From: Pseudomonas sp. Irchel 3E20
Lineage (GTDB): Bacteria; Pseudomonadota; Gammaproteobacteria; Pseudomonadales; Pseudomonadaceae
Direction: 5' to 3'
Assembly: GCF_900187645.1 (NCBI RefSeq)
Contig: NZ_FYEE01000007.1
Coordinates: 1 to 64,000 of the forward strand
DNA: 64,000 nt
Position 1 is the first letter of the stretch, and each line of letters opens with the position of its first letter. Below are positions 34,047 to 43,302 of the stretch, piece by piece. Below the pieces are notes generated by a model that was given only the letters and a program-made list of their open reading frames with translations, had not been told where the DNA came from and did no database searches. Made by a program: the position numbers and the translations under genes.

Positions 34047-35837
34047 ATGGCCAATTCCGACCAGCAATCGAGTATGAAGATCTACCTGCGGTTGCTGAAA
34101 TACGTGCTCCCGTACTGGGGCGCTTTTGCCATCAGTATTGTTGGTTTCGTGCTCTTCGCCTCCAGCCAGCCGATGCTGGCGGACATGCTCAAGCACTTCC
34201 TCGATGCTCTGCAAAAACCCAACGACACCAAGTTTCTCGGTGTCTCACTGGTGCTGGGGGTGCCGCTGTTGATCGTGCTGATTGCGATCTACCAAGGCGT
34301 CGGCTCGTTCCTGGGCAACTACTACCTGGCCAAGGTTGCCCGTGGCGTGGTCCACGACTTGCGCTGCGCGCTGTTCGACAACCTGCTGACCCTGCCCAAC
34401 CGCTATTTCGACAACCACAACTCCGGGCACCTGATTTCGCGCATCACCTACAACGTGACCATGGTCACCGGCGCCGCGACCGACGCCATCAAAGTGGTGA
34501 TCCGCGAAGGCCTGACGGTGGTGTTCCTGTTCGGCTACCTGCTGTACAGCAACTGGAAAATGACCCTCGTCCTGCTCGCGATCCTGCCGATCATCGCCGT
34601 GCTGGTAAGCAGCGCGAGCAAGAAATTCCGCAAGCAGAGCAAGAAAATCCAGGTGGCCATGGGGGATGTCACCCACGTTGCCTCGGAAACTATCCAGGGC
34701 TACCGCGTGGTGCGCAGCTTTGGTGGCGAAACCTATGAAATCGAGCGCTTCCACAAGGCCAGCGCCGACAACATGAACCGCAGCCTGGGCATGACCCGCA
34801 CCCAGTCGATCTACACCCCTGTACTGCAACTGGTGATCTACATCGGCATGGCCGTGTTGATGTACCTGGTGCTGTACATGCGCGGCGACGCTTCGGCGGG
34901 CGAACTGATTGCCTACATCACTGCCGCCGGCCTGCTGCCCAAACCGATCCGCCAGTTGTCCGAAGTCAGCGCCACGATCCAGAAGGGCCTGGCGGGTGCC
35001 GAGAGCATCTTCGAGCAGCTCGATGAAACGCCGGAAGTCGATACCGGCACCAAGGAGATGGAACGGGTCAGCGGCCGCCTCGAGGTGCGCAACCTGAGCT
35101 TCCAATACCCGGGCACCGACAAGGTCGTGCTCAACGACATCTCCTTCACCGCCGAAGAAGGCCAGATGGTGGCCCTGGTCGGCCGCTCGGGCAGCGGCAA
35201 GTCCACGCTGGCCAACCTGATCCCGCGCTTCTACCACCACGACAAGGGCCACATCCTGCTCGACGGGGTGGATGTCGAGGAATACAAACTGACCAACCTG
35301 CGCCGCCATATCGCCCTGGTGACGCAGCAGGTGACCCTGTTCAACGACAGCGTGGCCAACAACATCGCCTATGGCGACCTCGCCGGCGCGCCGATGGACG
35401 ATGTGCGCAAGGCGGCCGAAGATGCCTACGCCGCTGAGTTCATCGAGCAGATGCCCCAGGGCTACGACACCCTTGTGGGCGAGAACGGCGTGCTGCTGTC
35501 CGGCGGCCAGCGCCAGCGCCTGGCGATTGCCCGGGCTCTGCTCAAGAATGCGCCGTTGCTGATTCTCGACGAGGCCACCTCGGCCCTCGACACCGAGTCC
35601 GAGCGCCATATCCAGGCCGCCCTCGATCAGGTGATGAAGAACCGCACCACCCTGGTCATTGCCCACCGCCTCTCGACCATCGAAAAAGCCGACCTGATTC
35701 TGTTGATGGACCAGGGCCGCATCGTCGAGCGCGGCACCCATGCCGAGTTGCTGGCGCTCAACGGCTTCTATGCTCGCCTGCACGAAAAAGACTTCGTCGA
35801 AGGCACCGACGAAGCGATGACGGAGTCCCTGGCTTGA
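34047..35837 (+). CDS. msbA: Lipid A/LPS flippase MsbA (ABC transporter)
   Basis: 596 residues from ATG 34047 (MANSDQQSS), which has a GAGG nine bases upstream; an ATG at 34029 would add six residues without a ribosome site. Six membrane segments in the N-terminal half (about 20-320) are followed by the ATPase domain with Walker A GRSGSGKST, signature LSGGQRQRLAIARALL, Walker B LLILDEATSALD and H-loop AHRLST. It flips core-lipid A across the inner membrane. mig-14 starts inside its stop codon. Confidence 0.96.
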   Translation: MANSDQQSSMKIYLRLLKYVLPYWGAFAISIVGFVLFASSQPMLADMLKHFLDALQKPNDTKFLGVSLVLGVPLLIVLIAIYQGVGSFLGNYYLAKVARGVVHDLRCALFDNLLTLPNRYFDNHNSGHLISRITYNVTMVTGAATDAIKVVIREGLTVVFLFGYLLYSNWKMTLVLLAILPIIAVLVSSASKKFRKQSKKIQVAMGDVTHVASETIQGYRVVRSFGGETYEIERFHKASADNMNRSLGMTRTQSIYTPVLQLVIYIGMAVLMYLVLYMRGDASAGELIAYITAAGLLPKPIRQLSEVSATIQKGLAGAESIFEQLDETPEVDTGTKEMERVSGRLEVRNLSFQYPGTDKVVLNDISFTAEEGQMVALVGRSGSGKSTLANLIPRFYHHDKGHILLDGVDVEEYKLTNLRRHIALVTQQVTLFNDSVANNIAYGDLAGAPMDDVRKAAEDAYAAEFIEQMPQGYDTLVGENGVLLSGGQRQRLAIARALLKNAPLLILDEATSALDTESERHIQAALDQVMKNRTTLVIAHRLSTIEKADLILLMDQGRIVERGTHAELLALNGFYARLHEKDFVEGTDEAMTESLA

Positions 35838-36733
35838 TCCTGAGTTACTGGCGTGGTTGGCGGGAAAACGGTTGGACGCCCATCGATGCCTCGGCCTATG
35901 CCCAGGCCTGGCAGGCGTTTGGTGGCAGCGTGGCGACTCACCCGCAAGTGGTTGAGCGGCTGTCCGGGCTGGCGGGCATTGCCGTGCGCTACCTGGGGTG
36001 GTTCGTCGAGGGCGAGTTGTGCGCCGCGATGCCGACCTGGGGCCGCCATGTCGCGTTGTCCAAGGACGTGCTCAAGCACCAGGGCAAGCGCGGCTTGTTC
36101 GACCTGGGCAACGCCGAGATCATCCTCCCGGCCGCCGATGACGCCCGCGCTCGCGTACGTCACCGCATGCGCTACGTTTCCGAACTCAACGCCGCCAACC
36201 TCACCGGCCTACGCGAGCAAGCCGAAGGCCTGGCGCTGGCTCGCCAGCCCGAGGATTACAGCAAGAAATTCCGCTACAACCAGCGCCGCGAACAGCGACT
36301 GTTGGAAGAGGCCGGTGGCAGCATCCGCCCCATGCTTGAATTGAACGCCAGCGAACAGGCGGCGATCTACGCCGATCTGTTTCAACGTCGCTGGGGTTTC
36401 GAGGCGCCGGGCAAAGCCCGGCTTACTGAAGTCTTCAGCCTGATGCGCGAGTTCATGACCGGCTCGCTCATCTACCTCAACGATGAACCGGTGGCGGTGC
36501 AAATCCTCTACCGCGTCGAGGCGCCCAAGTGGGTCAGCCTGGAGTACATCAACGGTGGGGTCGACCCGCAGAACCGCGAGTTCAGCCCTGGCAGCGTGCT
36601 CAGCTTCGTCAACACCCAGGCTGCCTGGGAAGAGGCGCGGGCGTTGGGCAAGCCGCTGCGCTACTCGTTCGGCCGCGCCGACCGGGAATACAAGGACCGC
36701 TGGTGCCACCGGGTGCCGGTCTACCAGGTGTGA
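35834..36733 (+). CDS. mig-14: Mig-14-like GNAT-fold protein
   Basis: 299 residues starting with TTG at 35834, overlapping the msbA stop (TTGA). It matches the Mig-14 family (PF07395) by its length, by the N-terminal YWRGWRENGWTPI and by the C-terminal acyltransferase-like region VSLEYINGGVDPQ. In Salmonella and P. aeruginosa Mig-14 contributes to resistance to antimicrobial peptides; the reaction is unknown. The coupling with msbA and dnpA suggests a role at the LPS or inner membrane. Confidence 0.85.
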   Translation: MILSYWRGWRENGWTPIDASAYAQAWQAFGGSVATHPQVVERLSGLAGIAVRYLGWFVEGELCAAMPTWGRHVALSKDVLKHQGKRGLFDLGNAEIILPAADDARARVRHRMRYVSELNAANLTGLREQAEGLALARQPEDYSKKFRYNQRREQRLLEEAGGSIRPMLELNASEQAAIYADLFQRRWGFEAPGKARLTEVFSLMREFMTGSLIYLNDEPVAVQILYRVEAPKWVSLEYINGGVDPQNREFSPGSVLSFVNTQAAWEEARALGKPLRYSFGRADREYKDRWCHRVPVYQV

Positions 36734-36749
36734 GCGAGGTTATGCAGCC

Positions 36750-38171
36750 ATGAGTGGACGCAAGCAACAGTTGCTCAAGCGCCATCGCCAACGCAAACGC
36801 CTGCTGCTGCTGGGCGCGTTGCTGGCGACGCTGGCATTCGGGCTGCTGGTAGCCTGGTGGCCGTTGCCGCTGTTCCTGCTGCTGGGCTGGATCGCCCATG
36901 AAGCCTGGTTCGCCGACCACCTGTTCTACGCCCCGGGTGATGATTACCGCTACGACTTCCCGCCCGGCACGCCGCAGTTTCCCGTGGCCCTGGCCAACGG
37001 CGTCCTGCGCGTGGAGGGCGACTTCGCCACGGCGCAAACCCTGGTCCTGCAAGTGTGGGTCAAGAGCCACTGGCTGGGGCGCCTGCTCGACCCGCAGGTG
37101 TGGATCGGCGACGACCGCCAGGACCTGGAGCGTGGCGTGGCGGGGGTGCGCTTCCTCAACCTCTCTGGGCAGGAGCAGGCCTTGGCGGCCGGTACCTTGC
37201 GCCTGCGCGGGCGCTTTTGTCGCCTGGCCCCGCAGGCCACCCTCCATGCCTTGAGCAACCCGGATTTCGCCCAGCAACGCCTGCTGGTCATCGCCCCCCA
37301 TGCGGACGATGCCGAACTGGCGGCGTTCGGCCTCTATAGCCGGGCCGCCGAGGTGGCCATCGTCACCCTGACCCAGGGCGAGATCGAAGCCGAACGCTTT
37401 CGCGACATGGGCCTGGACGCCGCCGAGGCGGCGCGGCTCAAGGGGCGCCTGCGCAGTTGGGACAGCCTCGCGGTGCCGTTGTGGGGCGGTGTGGCGCAAC
37501 ACAACTGCGTGCAACTGGGCTATTACTGCCTGCAATTGCCGGCCATGGCGCAACAGCCCGAGCAGGCGTTCGGTTCTCGTGAGTCGGGGCAAAGCGATAT
37601 CCGCACCGTGCGCCAGCACAACGCCATGCGCCTGCCCGGCGATGTCGATGGCCAGCCTACCTGGCGCAACCTGGTGGCCGACCTGGCCCAATTGCTGGAA
37701 CAGCATCGCCCCGAGGCGGTACTCACGCCCCACCCTGAGCTCGACCCTCACAGCGACCACGTGGCCAGCACTCGCGCCTTGATGCAAGCCATCGAGCAGA
37801 GCACCTGGCGCCCACGCACTCTGTTGCTTTACGCCAATCACCTGCACGACAACGACCGCTGGCCCATGGGCCCGGCGGGCTACGGCATCGCCCTGCCGCC
37901 GACCATCGAAGCGCTGCCGGCCGATGGCCTGTGGAGCCCGACCCTGAGCGCCGCGCAGCAGATGGACAAGGCCATGGCCCTGGGCATGCAGCACGACCTG
38001 CAGGGCCGGCCACCGTTCAAGCGCCGCGTGCGCCGCGTGATCCAGCGCCTGCTGGCCGGGCGCCGCTGGCCGCGTACCGGCGAGGACGAGTTCTTCCGCA
38101 AAGCGGTGCGCCGCCACGAACTTTTCTGGGTGCGCCCACTCGGCCCCCTGCCACCGGATGACCGCCGCTGA
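36750..38171 (+). CDS. dnpA: PIG-L family de-N-acetylase DnpA
   Basis: 473 residues from ATG 36750; the ATG at 36742 is out of frame. Two membrane segments lie near residues 18-45. The PIG-L deacetylase motifs are VIAPHADDAELAAFG (about 183-197) and TPHPELDPHSDHVAS (about 332-346), supplying the zinc ligands. It corresponds in context to PA5002 of P. aeruginosa, which influences persistence to antibiotics and is thought to deacetylate an LPS-core GlcNAc. It follows mig-14 by 16 bp. Confidence 0.88.
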   Translation: MSGRKQQLLKRHRQRKRLLLLGALLATLAFGLLVAWWPLPLFLLLGWIAHEAWFADHLFYAPGDDYRYDFPPGTPQFPVALANGVLRVEGDFATAQTLVLQVWVKSHWLGRLLDPQVWIGDDRQDLERGVAGVRFLNLSGQEQALAAGTLRLRGRFCRLAPQATLHALSNPDFAQQRLLVIAPHADDAELAAFGLYSRAAEVAIVTLTQGEIEAERFRDMGLDAAEAARLKGRLRSWDSLAVPLWGGVAQHNCVQLGYYCLQLPAMAQQPEQAFGSRESGQSDIRTVRQHNAMRLPGDVDGQPTWRNLVADLAQLLEQHRPEAVLTPHPELDPHSDHVASTRALMQAIEQSTWRPRTLLLYANHLHDNDRWPMGPAGYGIALPPTIEALPADGLWSPTLSAAQQMDKAMALGMQHDLQGRPPFKRRVRRVIQRLLAGRRWPRTGEDEFFRKAVRRHELFWVRPLGPLPPDDRR

Positions 38172-38208
38172 GCCTTGGCTCAGGTGCGGCCGCACACTTT
38201 CGCTATGT

Positions 38209-38214
38209 TATTAT
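38209..38214 (+). promoter_or_regulatory. Candidate -10 box of hldE
   Basis: TATTAT within GTTATTATCCGCG, 32 bases upstream of the hldE start. No convincing -35. Confidence 0.3.
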
Positions 38215-38245
38215 CCGCGACGCTTTTATCGCCCCTGGAGTCTCC

Positions 38246-39667
38246 ATGAAGTTATCCATGCCACGTTTTGAACAGGCCCCTGTCCTGGTGGTCGGCGATG
38301 TCATGCTTGACCGTTACTGGCATGGCGGCACCTCACGGATCTCCCCTGAGGCGCCCGTACCCGTCGTCAAGGTTGAGCAAATCGAGGACCGCCCCGGCGG
38401 TGCCGCCAACGTTGCATTGAACATCGCTGCCCTCGGCGCCCCGGCCTCGCTGGTGGGTGTCACCGGTGACGACGAAGCCGCCGATAGCCTGGCCAACAGC
38501 CTTGAAGGCGCGGGCGTTCGCGCCATGTTCCAGCGCATCGCCCACCAGCCGACCATCGTCAAGCTGCGGGTCATGAGCCGTCACCAGCAACTGCTGCGCA
38601 TTGATTTTGAAGAACCTTTCGCCACCGACGCCCTGGCCCTGGCCGGCGAAGTTGATGCGTTGCTCGAAGGTATCAAGGTGCTGGTGCTGTCGGATTACGG
38701 CAAAGGCGCCCTGAAAAACCATCAGGCATTGATCCAGGCTGCTCGTGCCAGGGGGATTCCGGTGCTGGCCGACCCCAAGGGCAAGGATTTCTCGATTTAC
38801 CGTGGCGCCAGCCTGATTACCCCCAACCTCAGCGAGTTCGAGACCATCGTGGGCGGTTGCGCCGATGAGCATGAGTTGGTGAGCAAAGGCGCTACGTTGA
38901 TGCGTGAGCTGGAACTGGGCGCGTTGCTGGTGACCCGTGGCGAGCACGGCATGACCTTGCTGCGCCCCGAACATCCGCCGCTGCACCTGCCGGCCCGTGC
39001 CCGTGAAGTGTTCGACGTGACCGGTGCCGGCGACACGGTGATTTCCACCCTGGCCGCCGCTATTGCTGCCGGTGAAGACTTGCCCCACGCCGTGGCCCTG
39101 GCCAACCTGGCGGCGGGCATCGTGGTCGGCAAGCTCGGCACGGCGGCCATCAGCGCCCCGGAACTGCGTCGCGCCATCCAGCGCGAAGAAGGCTCCGAGC
39201 GTGGGGTGTTGAGCCTTGACCAATTGCTGTTGGCCATCGACGACGCCCGCGCCCACAACGAGTCGATCGTGTTCACCAACGGCTGCTTCGACATCCTCCA
39301 CGCCGGCCACGTGACCTACTTGGAGCAGGCCCGTGCCCAGGGCGACCGACTGATCGTCGCCGTCAATGACGACGCGTCGGTCACCCGCCTCAAAGGCCCG
39401 GGCCGGCCGATCAACAGCGTCGATCGGCGCATGGCCGTGCTCGCCGGGCTCGGTGCAGTGGATTGGGTTATCAGCTTCCCTGAAGGCACTCCGGAAAACC
39501 TGCTGGCCCAGGTCAAGCCGGACGTGCTGGTCAAGGGCGGCGATTACGGGATCGACCAAGTGGTCGGCGCCGACATCGTCAGCGCCTATGGCGGCAAAGT
39601 GAAGGTGTTGGGCCTGGTGGAAAACAGTTCCACCACCGCCATCGTCGACAAAATCCGCAGCCGCTGA
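38246..39667 (+). CDS. hldE: Bifunctional heptose-7-phosphate kinase / heptose-1-phosphate adenylyltransferase
   Basis: 473 residues. The N-terminal PfkB-type sugar kinase (about 1-320) shows GGAANVALN and DVTGAGDTVISTLAAAI, and the C-terminal nucleotidyltransferase (about 340-473) shows FTNGCFDILHAGHVTYLEQA. It makes ADP-glycero-manno-heptose precursor used by WaaC and WaaF. Ends in front of a REP pair and converges on the 39785-40747 gene. Confidence 0.96.
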   Translation: MKLSMPRFEQAPVLVVGDVMLDRYWHGGTSRISPEAPVPVVKVEQIEDRPGGAANVALNIAALGAPASLVGVTGDDEAADSLANSLEGAGVRAMFQRIAHQPTIVKLRVMSRHQQLLRIDFEEPFATDALALAGEVDALLEGIKVLVLSDYGKGALKNHQALIQAARARGIPVLADPKGKDFSIYRGASLITPNLSEFETIVGGCADEHELVSKGATLMRELELGALLVTRGEHGMTLLRPEHPPLHLPARAREVFDVTGAGDTVISTLAAAIAAGEDLPHAVALANLAAGIVVGKLGTAAISAPELRRAIQREEGSERGVLSLDQLLLAIDDARAHNESIVFTNGCFDILHAGHVTYLEQARAQGDRLIVAVNDDASVTRLKGPGRPINSVDRRMAVLAGLGAVDWVISFPEGTPENLLAQVKPDVLVKGGDYGIDQVVGADIVSAYGGKVKVLGLVENSSTTAIVDKIRSR

Positions 39668-39672
39668 TGGTT

Positions 39673-39770
39673 GTAGCAAGCGAGCGTGCCCGCGCTGGAG
39701 TGCGCAGCGCTCCTGATTCGGTGTTGTAGCGGCCACAGATTTAGGGTCGTTACGCAAGCCCGCTTGCTAC
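39673..39770. repeat. REP pair (hairpin) between convergent genes
   Basis: GTAGCAAGCG at 39673-39682 pairs with CGCTTGCTAC at 39761-39770; internal segments carry the CGTGCCCGCG and GCAAGCCCGC cores typical of REP elements. The left arm is the same as that of the solo palindrome at 1787-1816. A whole-element hairpin could form. Confidence 0.75.
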
Positions 39771-39784
39771 CTAAAACAACAGTG

Positions 39785-40747
39785 TCAGTGCCCGCCGCCG
39801 GGCACGATTTTCTTCAGCAACTGCCGCGCCTTGCCCGTCAGGCGGCTCAGGCCCGAGGCGTTGGTCGGTGCGCTCAAGCCTTGCTGCTTGAGCCACTCCT
39901 TCCACTTGATCCGCTCATCGCGCACCACCCAGCCTTCCTGGCGGGCGAAGCTTTCGGCCAGGTACAGGCCGCGGGTGCTGGCCGGGTGCAGTTGATCCTT
40001 CTTCAAGGTGTACAACTCGGCGCAAGGCTGGCCGTCCGTCAGGGGCATCAGGTACAGGTCCGGGCGCTTGCGATCCAGGCGTGCCACCAGTTGATCGCCC
40101 TCCAGCCGCTCCTCGACATGGAACAAGCTCAAGGACTTGGCTTCGCGCGGCACTTCCAGGCGCAGGTCGTAGATCAACTGTAACGACGCCGTGGGCAGGT
40201 GCACGTAGGCCCGCGGCCGTTCGATCAGCGGCAGGCTGGCATTGCGCACCGGGCGCGCCGAGCCGGACAGCGGCGAGAGACGAAAGGGCAGGGCTTCGCG
40301 GTAATGCAGCGCGGCGGCGTAGGGCGCCGGCAGCCAGGTGTCATTGAAGCGCCCGCCGAGCCAGCCTTCGGGGGTTTCCAGCAGGCATTCCTCGGCGATT
40401 TCCTGGATGGCGGTGTGCAGCGGCAGGTTCAATTCGTGGGCCGGGACGTAGCCGGAAATCAGCTTGAGCACCACATCGCCACGGTCCTGGCGACGCTGGC
40501 GCACCAGCACCCAGTAATCGCGGTTTTGCCAGTGCAGGGTCAGGCGCACCGAAACCCCCAGGTTGGCCAGCTCCACGGCAAAGCGTTCGGTATCGGCCAC
40601 CGCCACCGGGCGGCGGCGGTGCAGGGTCTGGGCGAAATTGAGCGGCATGCCGATGCTCTGGTAGCTCAGGCCTTCGGGCGTGGCCTCTACGAACAGCGGC
40701 AGGGTCTTGAAGTTACTGGGGTTTTTTCTGATGAGCGTGCGCGACAT
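39785..40747 (-). CDS. Conserved pseudomonad protein with a Nudix-like box; often called 'metal ABC transporter ATPase'
   Basis: 320 residues. It has no Walker A or B motif, so the common ABC-ATPase name is not supported. The middle carries TAIQEIAEECLL (about 134-145), which aligns with the AAxREVxEETGL part of a Nudix box, preceded by a G at the right place but with two extra residues between the first E and the QE pair. The protein may have a Nudix fold with changed chemistry. It is last in a minus-strand operon with an FAD oxidoreductase and an aldo/keto reductase. Function unknown. Confidence 0.6.
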   Translation of the reverse strand: MSRTLIRKNPSNFKTLPLFVEATPEGLSYQSIGMPLNFAQTLHRRRPVAVADTERFAVELANLGVSVRLTLHWQNRDYWVLVRQRRQDRGDVVLKLISGYVPAHELNLPLHTAIQEIAEECLLETPEGWLGGRFNDTWLPAPYAAALHYREALPFRLSPLSGSARPVRNASLPLIERPRAYVHLPTASLQLIYDLRLEVPREAKSLSLFHVEERLEGDQLVARLDRKRPDLYLMPLTDGQPCAELYTLKKDQLHPASTRGLYLAESFARQEGWVVRDERIKWKEWLKQQGLSAPTNASGLSRLTGKARQLLKKIVPGGGH

Positions 40748-40776
40748 GTCGGCTCCTTCTTGCGTTGGGCACGGCG

Positions 40777-41589
40777 TTAGCGACTACCTAATACCTTGGC
40801 GACGGTCGCCACATTGTGGGCGAGGTGCAGCGGGTTGATGGTCCCGACGATAGCACTGGCCACACCGGGATGGCCAAACAGTAGCTCAAAACTGGCGCGC
40901 ACCGGGTCCACGCCGGACTCAAGGCAGACGTGGCCGCTGGCCAGGGCTTTTTTCACCAGGATGGCCTTGCCGTGGGCCGCGGCGTAATCGATCACCGCGC
41001 GCTCGGCCTGCTCGTTGAGGTTGTAGGTGACCATGGCGCAATCCCCTTGCTCCAGGGCTTTGAGTCCGCCCTCCACGGTTTTGCCGGAGAAGCCGAAGCC
41101 GCGGATCTTGCCCTCGGCCTTGAGGGTCGCAAGGGTCTGGTACACCTCGCTATCAGTGAGGATCGCCAGGTCGTTGCCGTCCGAGTGCACCAGCACCAGG
41201 TCGATCACCTCGGTTTCCAGGCGTTGCAGGCTGCGCTCCACCGAGCGGCGGGTGTGTTCGGCGCTGAAGTCGTGGCGCGACTGGCCGTTATCGAACTCTT
41301 CGCCCACCTTGCTGACGATCACCCACTGGTCACGCTGGCCGCGCAGCAGCGGGCCGAGGCGTTCCTCGCTACGCCCGTAGGCCGGCGCGGTGTCGATCAG
41401 GTTGATGCCCAGTTCGCGGGCCATTTTGAGCAGCCGGCGCGCGTCGTCGTCATCGGGAATGGTGAAGCCATTGGGGTACTTGACCCCTTGGTCGCGGCCC
41501 ATTTTGACGGTGCCCAGGCCCAGGGGCGAAACCATCAGGCCGGTGCTGCCCAGGGGGCGGTGGAAGGGGTGCAGGGTCGGTAGGCTCAT
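40777..41589 (-). CDS. Aldo/keto reductase
   Basis: 270 residues. AKR signature residues are visible: LIDTAPAYGRSEERLG with the catalytic Asp and Tyr (about 57-72), the catalytic lysine in VIVSKVG and the histidine in LVLVHSDG. NADPH-dependent reduction of a carbonyl is expected; the substrate is unknown. The ATG overlaps the stop of the FAD protein by 4 bp, and it precedes the Nudix-like gene by 29 bp. Confidence 0.9.
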   Translation of the reverse strand: MSLPTLHPFHRPLGSTGLMVSPLGLGTVKMGRDQGVKYPNGFTIPDDDDARRLLKMARELGINLIDTAPAYGRSEERLGPLLRGQRDQWVIVSKVGEEFDNGQSRHDFSAEHTRRSVERSLQRLETEVIDLVLVHSDGNDLAILTDSEVYQTLATLKAEGKIRGFGFSGKTVEGGLKALEQGDCAMVTYNLNEQAERAVIDYAAAHGKAILVKKALASGHVCLESGVDPVRASFELLFGHPGVASAIVGTINPLHLAHNVATVAKVLGSR

Positions 41590-42761
41590 GGCAGCAGTTG
41601 CTCCCAGGCAGGCACGCCCAGGGGCGGGCGTGGCAGTTCAGGCAACGGCGTGGGCGGATTCGCCACGATGCCGTCGCGTTGCAAGGCGTTGATGACCCGA
41701 TCGGCGAAATCCGGCGCCAAGGCCAGTTTGGTCGGCCAGCCGACGAGTAGGCGCCCCTCTTCGGCGAGGAAGGCGTTGTCGGGGCGGCTCAGGCCCGATT
41801 GCTGGGGCTCGGCGCGATCCACCCGCAAGGTCGCCCAGCGGGCGTCACTGAGGTCGACCCAGGGCAGTAACTGGCCCAGTTCCTTTTGTGCCGCGGCGAT
41901 TTGCGCGGCGGGCTCGCGGGCCACGCCTTCGGCTTCGGCGAGGTCACCGCCCACGTACCAGACCCACTGGCCGTCGGCCGCCGGGTGGGTGGTCACGGTG
42001 ATGCGCGGCTTCGGCCCGCCGCCCAGGCAGTGGGCGTACAGGGGTTTGAGGGTCGGGCCCTTGACCAGCACCATGTGCAGCGGCCGGCGCTGCATCAGTG
42101 GTTTGCTCTGGCCCAGGGCCGTGAGCAGTTCGGCGGTGCCGGCGCCGGCACTGAGGACGATGCGCTGGGCGCGGATCTCGCGGCCATCGACCCGCAGGCC
42201 CACCAGCACGTTGTGCTCCAGCCACGGCTCGATCACTTGGCCGGCGAGCAAACTGTCGCCGCCCAGTTCGGCCAGGCGTTGGATCAGGCTCGGCACGTCC
42301 ACCACCAGTTCGGCGAGGCGGTAGACCTTGCCCTTGAAGCGTTTGTCTTGCAGGGCCGGGGGCAATTGCTCGCCCTTGACCTGGTCGACGCGGCCGCGCA
42401 CGGCTTTGCTGGCGAAGAAACTGGTGAGGTTGCCGGCCAGGGTGCCGGGGGACCACAGGTAATGGGCGTCGGACAGCAGGCGCACACCGGTGAGGTCCAG
42501 TTCGCCGCTACCGGCCAGGGCTTCGCGCCAGCGCCGCGGCATGTCGGCGATGGCTTCGGAGGCGCCGGTCAGTGCGCCATGCAGGGCGTACTTGGCGCCG
42601 CCGTGGATGATGCCTTGGGATTTCACGCTTTGCCCGCCGCCCAGGCTGGCGTTTTCCACTACCACAGTCGAAAAGCCCTGGCGCCGCAGCCGCGCATTGA
42701 GCCAGAGCCCGGCAACGCCTGCGCCGACGATCAGCACATCGGTGGAAATAGGGGATGGCAT
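41586..42761 (-). CDS. FAD-dependent oxidoreductase (DAO-type)
   Basis: 391 residues. The N-terminal dinucleotide fold reads DVLIVGAGVAGLWLNARL (about 8-25), followed by GGGQSVKSQGIIHGG, resembling glycerol-3-phosphate dehydrogenase and amino acid oxidase type enzymes. The substrate cannot be told. First gene of the three-gene operon, with overlap to the aldo/keto reductase; the pairing suggests sequential oxidation/reduction of the same compound. Confidence 0.85.
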   Translation of the reverse strand: MPSPISTDVLIVGAGVAGLWLNARLRRQGFSTVVVENASLGGGQSVKSQGIIHGGAKYALHGALTGASEAIADMPRRWREALAGSGELDLTGVRLLSDAHYLWSPGTLAGNLTSFFASKAVRGRVDQVKGEQLPPALQDKRFKGKVYRLAELVVDVPSLIQRLAELGGDSLLAGQVIEPWLEHNVLVGLRVDGREIRAQRIVLSAGAGTAELLTALGQSKPLMQRRPLHMVLVKGPTLKPLYAHCLGGGPKPRITVTTHPAADGQWVWYVGGDLAEAEGVAREPAAQIAAAQKELGQLLPWVDLSDARWATLRVDRAEPQQSGLSRPDNAFLAEEGRLLVGWPTKLALAPDFADRVINALQRDGIVANPPTPLPELPRPPLGVPAWEQLLP

Positions 42762-42870
42762 GGGGCGACCTCTGCGTTCAAGACAAGGGGCGCAGTATAC
42801 AGGGCCGCTTTAAGTTGCAAGCGGCGAGGGGCAAGTAAAAGCGTGATTGGTCGGCATGTAGCCAGGGTCG

Positions 42871-43203
42871 TCAGTGGCCAGCGGTTTTGGAGAAGAGCTG
42901 GATGACCACCACGCCCAGGACGATCAGCGCCATGCCGAGCATGGCCGGGATGTCGAGTTTCTGCCCGTAGATAAACAGCGCCGCCACGCTGACCATGACG
43001 ATGCCCATGCCCGCCCACACCGCGTAGGCCACGCCCACTGGTACGGTGCGCACCACCAGGGTGAGCATCCAGAACGCAATGCCGTAGCCGCAGATCACCA
43101 GCAACAGCGGCAGCGGCGTGCTCAAGCCCTTCACCGCTTTCATCGAGACGGTGGCGATCGCTTCGGCGCAAATGGCGATGGCCAGGTAGGAATAGGCGTT
43201 CAT
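42871..43203 (-). CDS. emrE: Small multidrug resistance (SMR) efflux protein, EmrE type
   Basis: 110 residues with four membrane segments. The essential glutamate E14 is kept in YLAIAICAEAIATVSMK, and VWAGMGIV has the Trp of the drug site. It exports cationic drugs by proton antiport in the inner membrane. The position matches PA4990 (emrE of P. aeruginosa) from memory. It is divergent from a LysR regulator across 99 bp and is the likely target of that regulator. Confidence 0.88.
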   Translation of the reverse strand: MNAYSYLAIAICAEAIATVSMKAVKGLSTPLPLLLVICGYGIAFWMLTLVVRTVPVGVAYAVWAGMGIVMVSVAALFIYGQKLDIPAMLGMALIVLGVVVIQLFSKTAGH

Positions 43204-43278
43204 GGAGCAGTCCTCGGGGTGATGTGGTGCGTTCTGAGGTCGGCATTCTAGAGCTTGCGGGAATGGGGTAAAGTCATT

Positions 43279-43301
43279 ACCTATCTGAATAGGAGATAGG
43301 T
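43279..43301. promoter_or_regulatory. Inverted repeat at the lysR start, candidate autoregulatory site
   Basis: ACCTATCT (43279-43286) and AGATAGGT (43294-43301) form a perfect 8-bp inverted repeat with a 7-base spacer. It contains the lysR ribosome site (AGGAG) and ends one base before the ATG. A regulator bound here would block translation initiation or its own promoter. Confidence 0.5.
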
Positions 43302-43302
43302 T

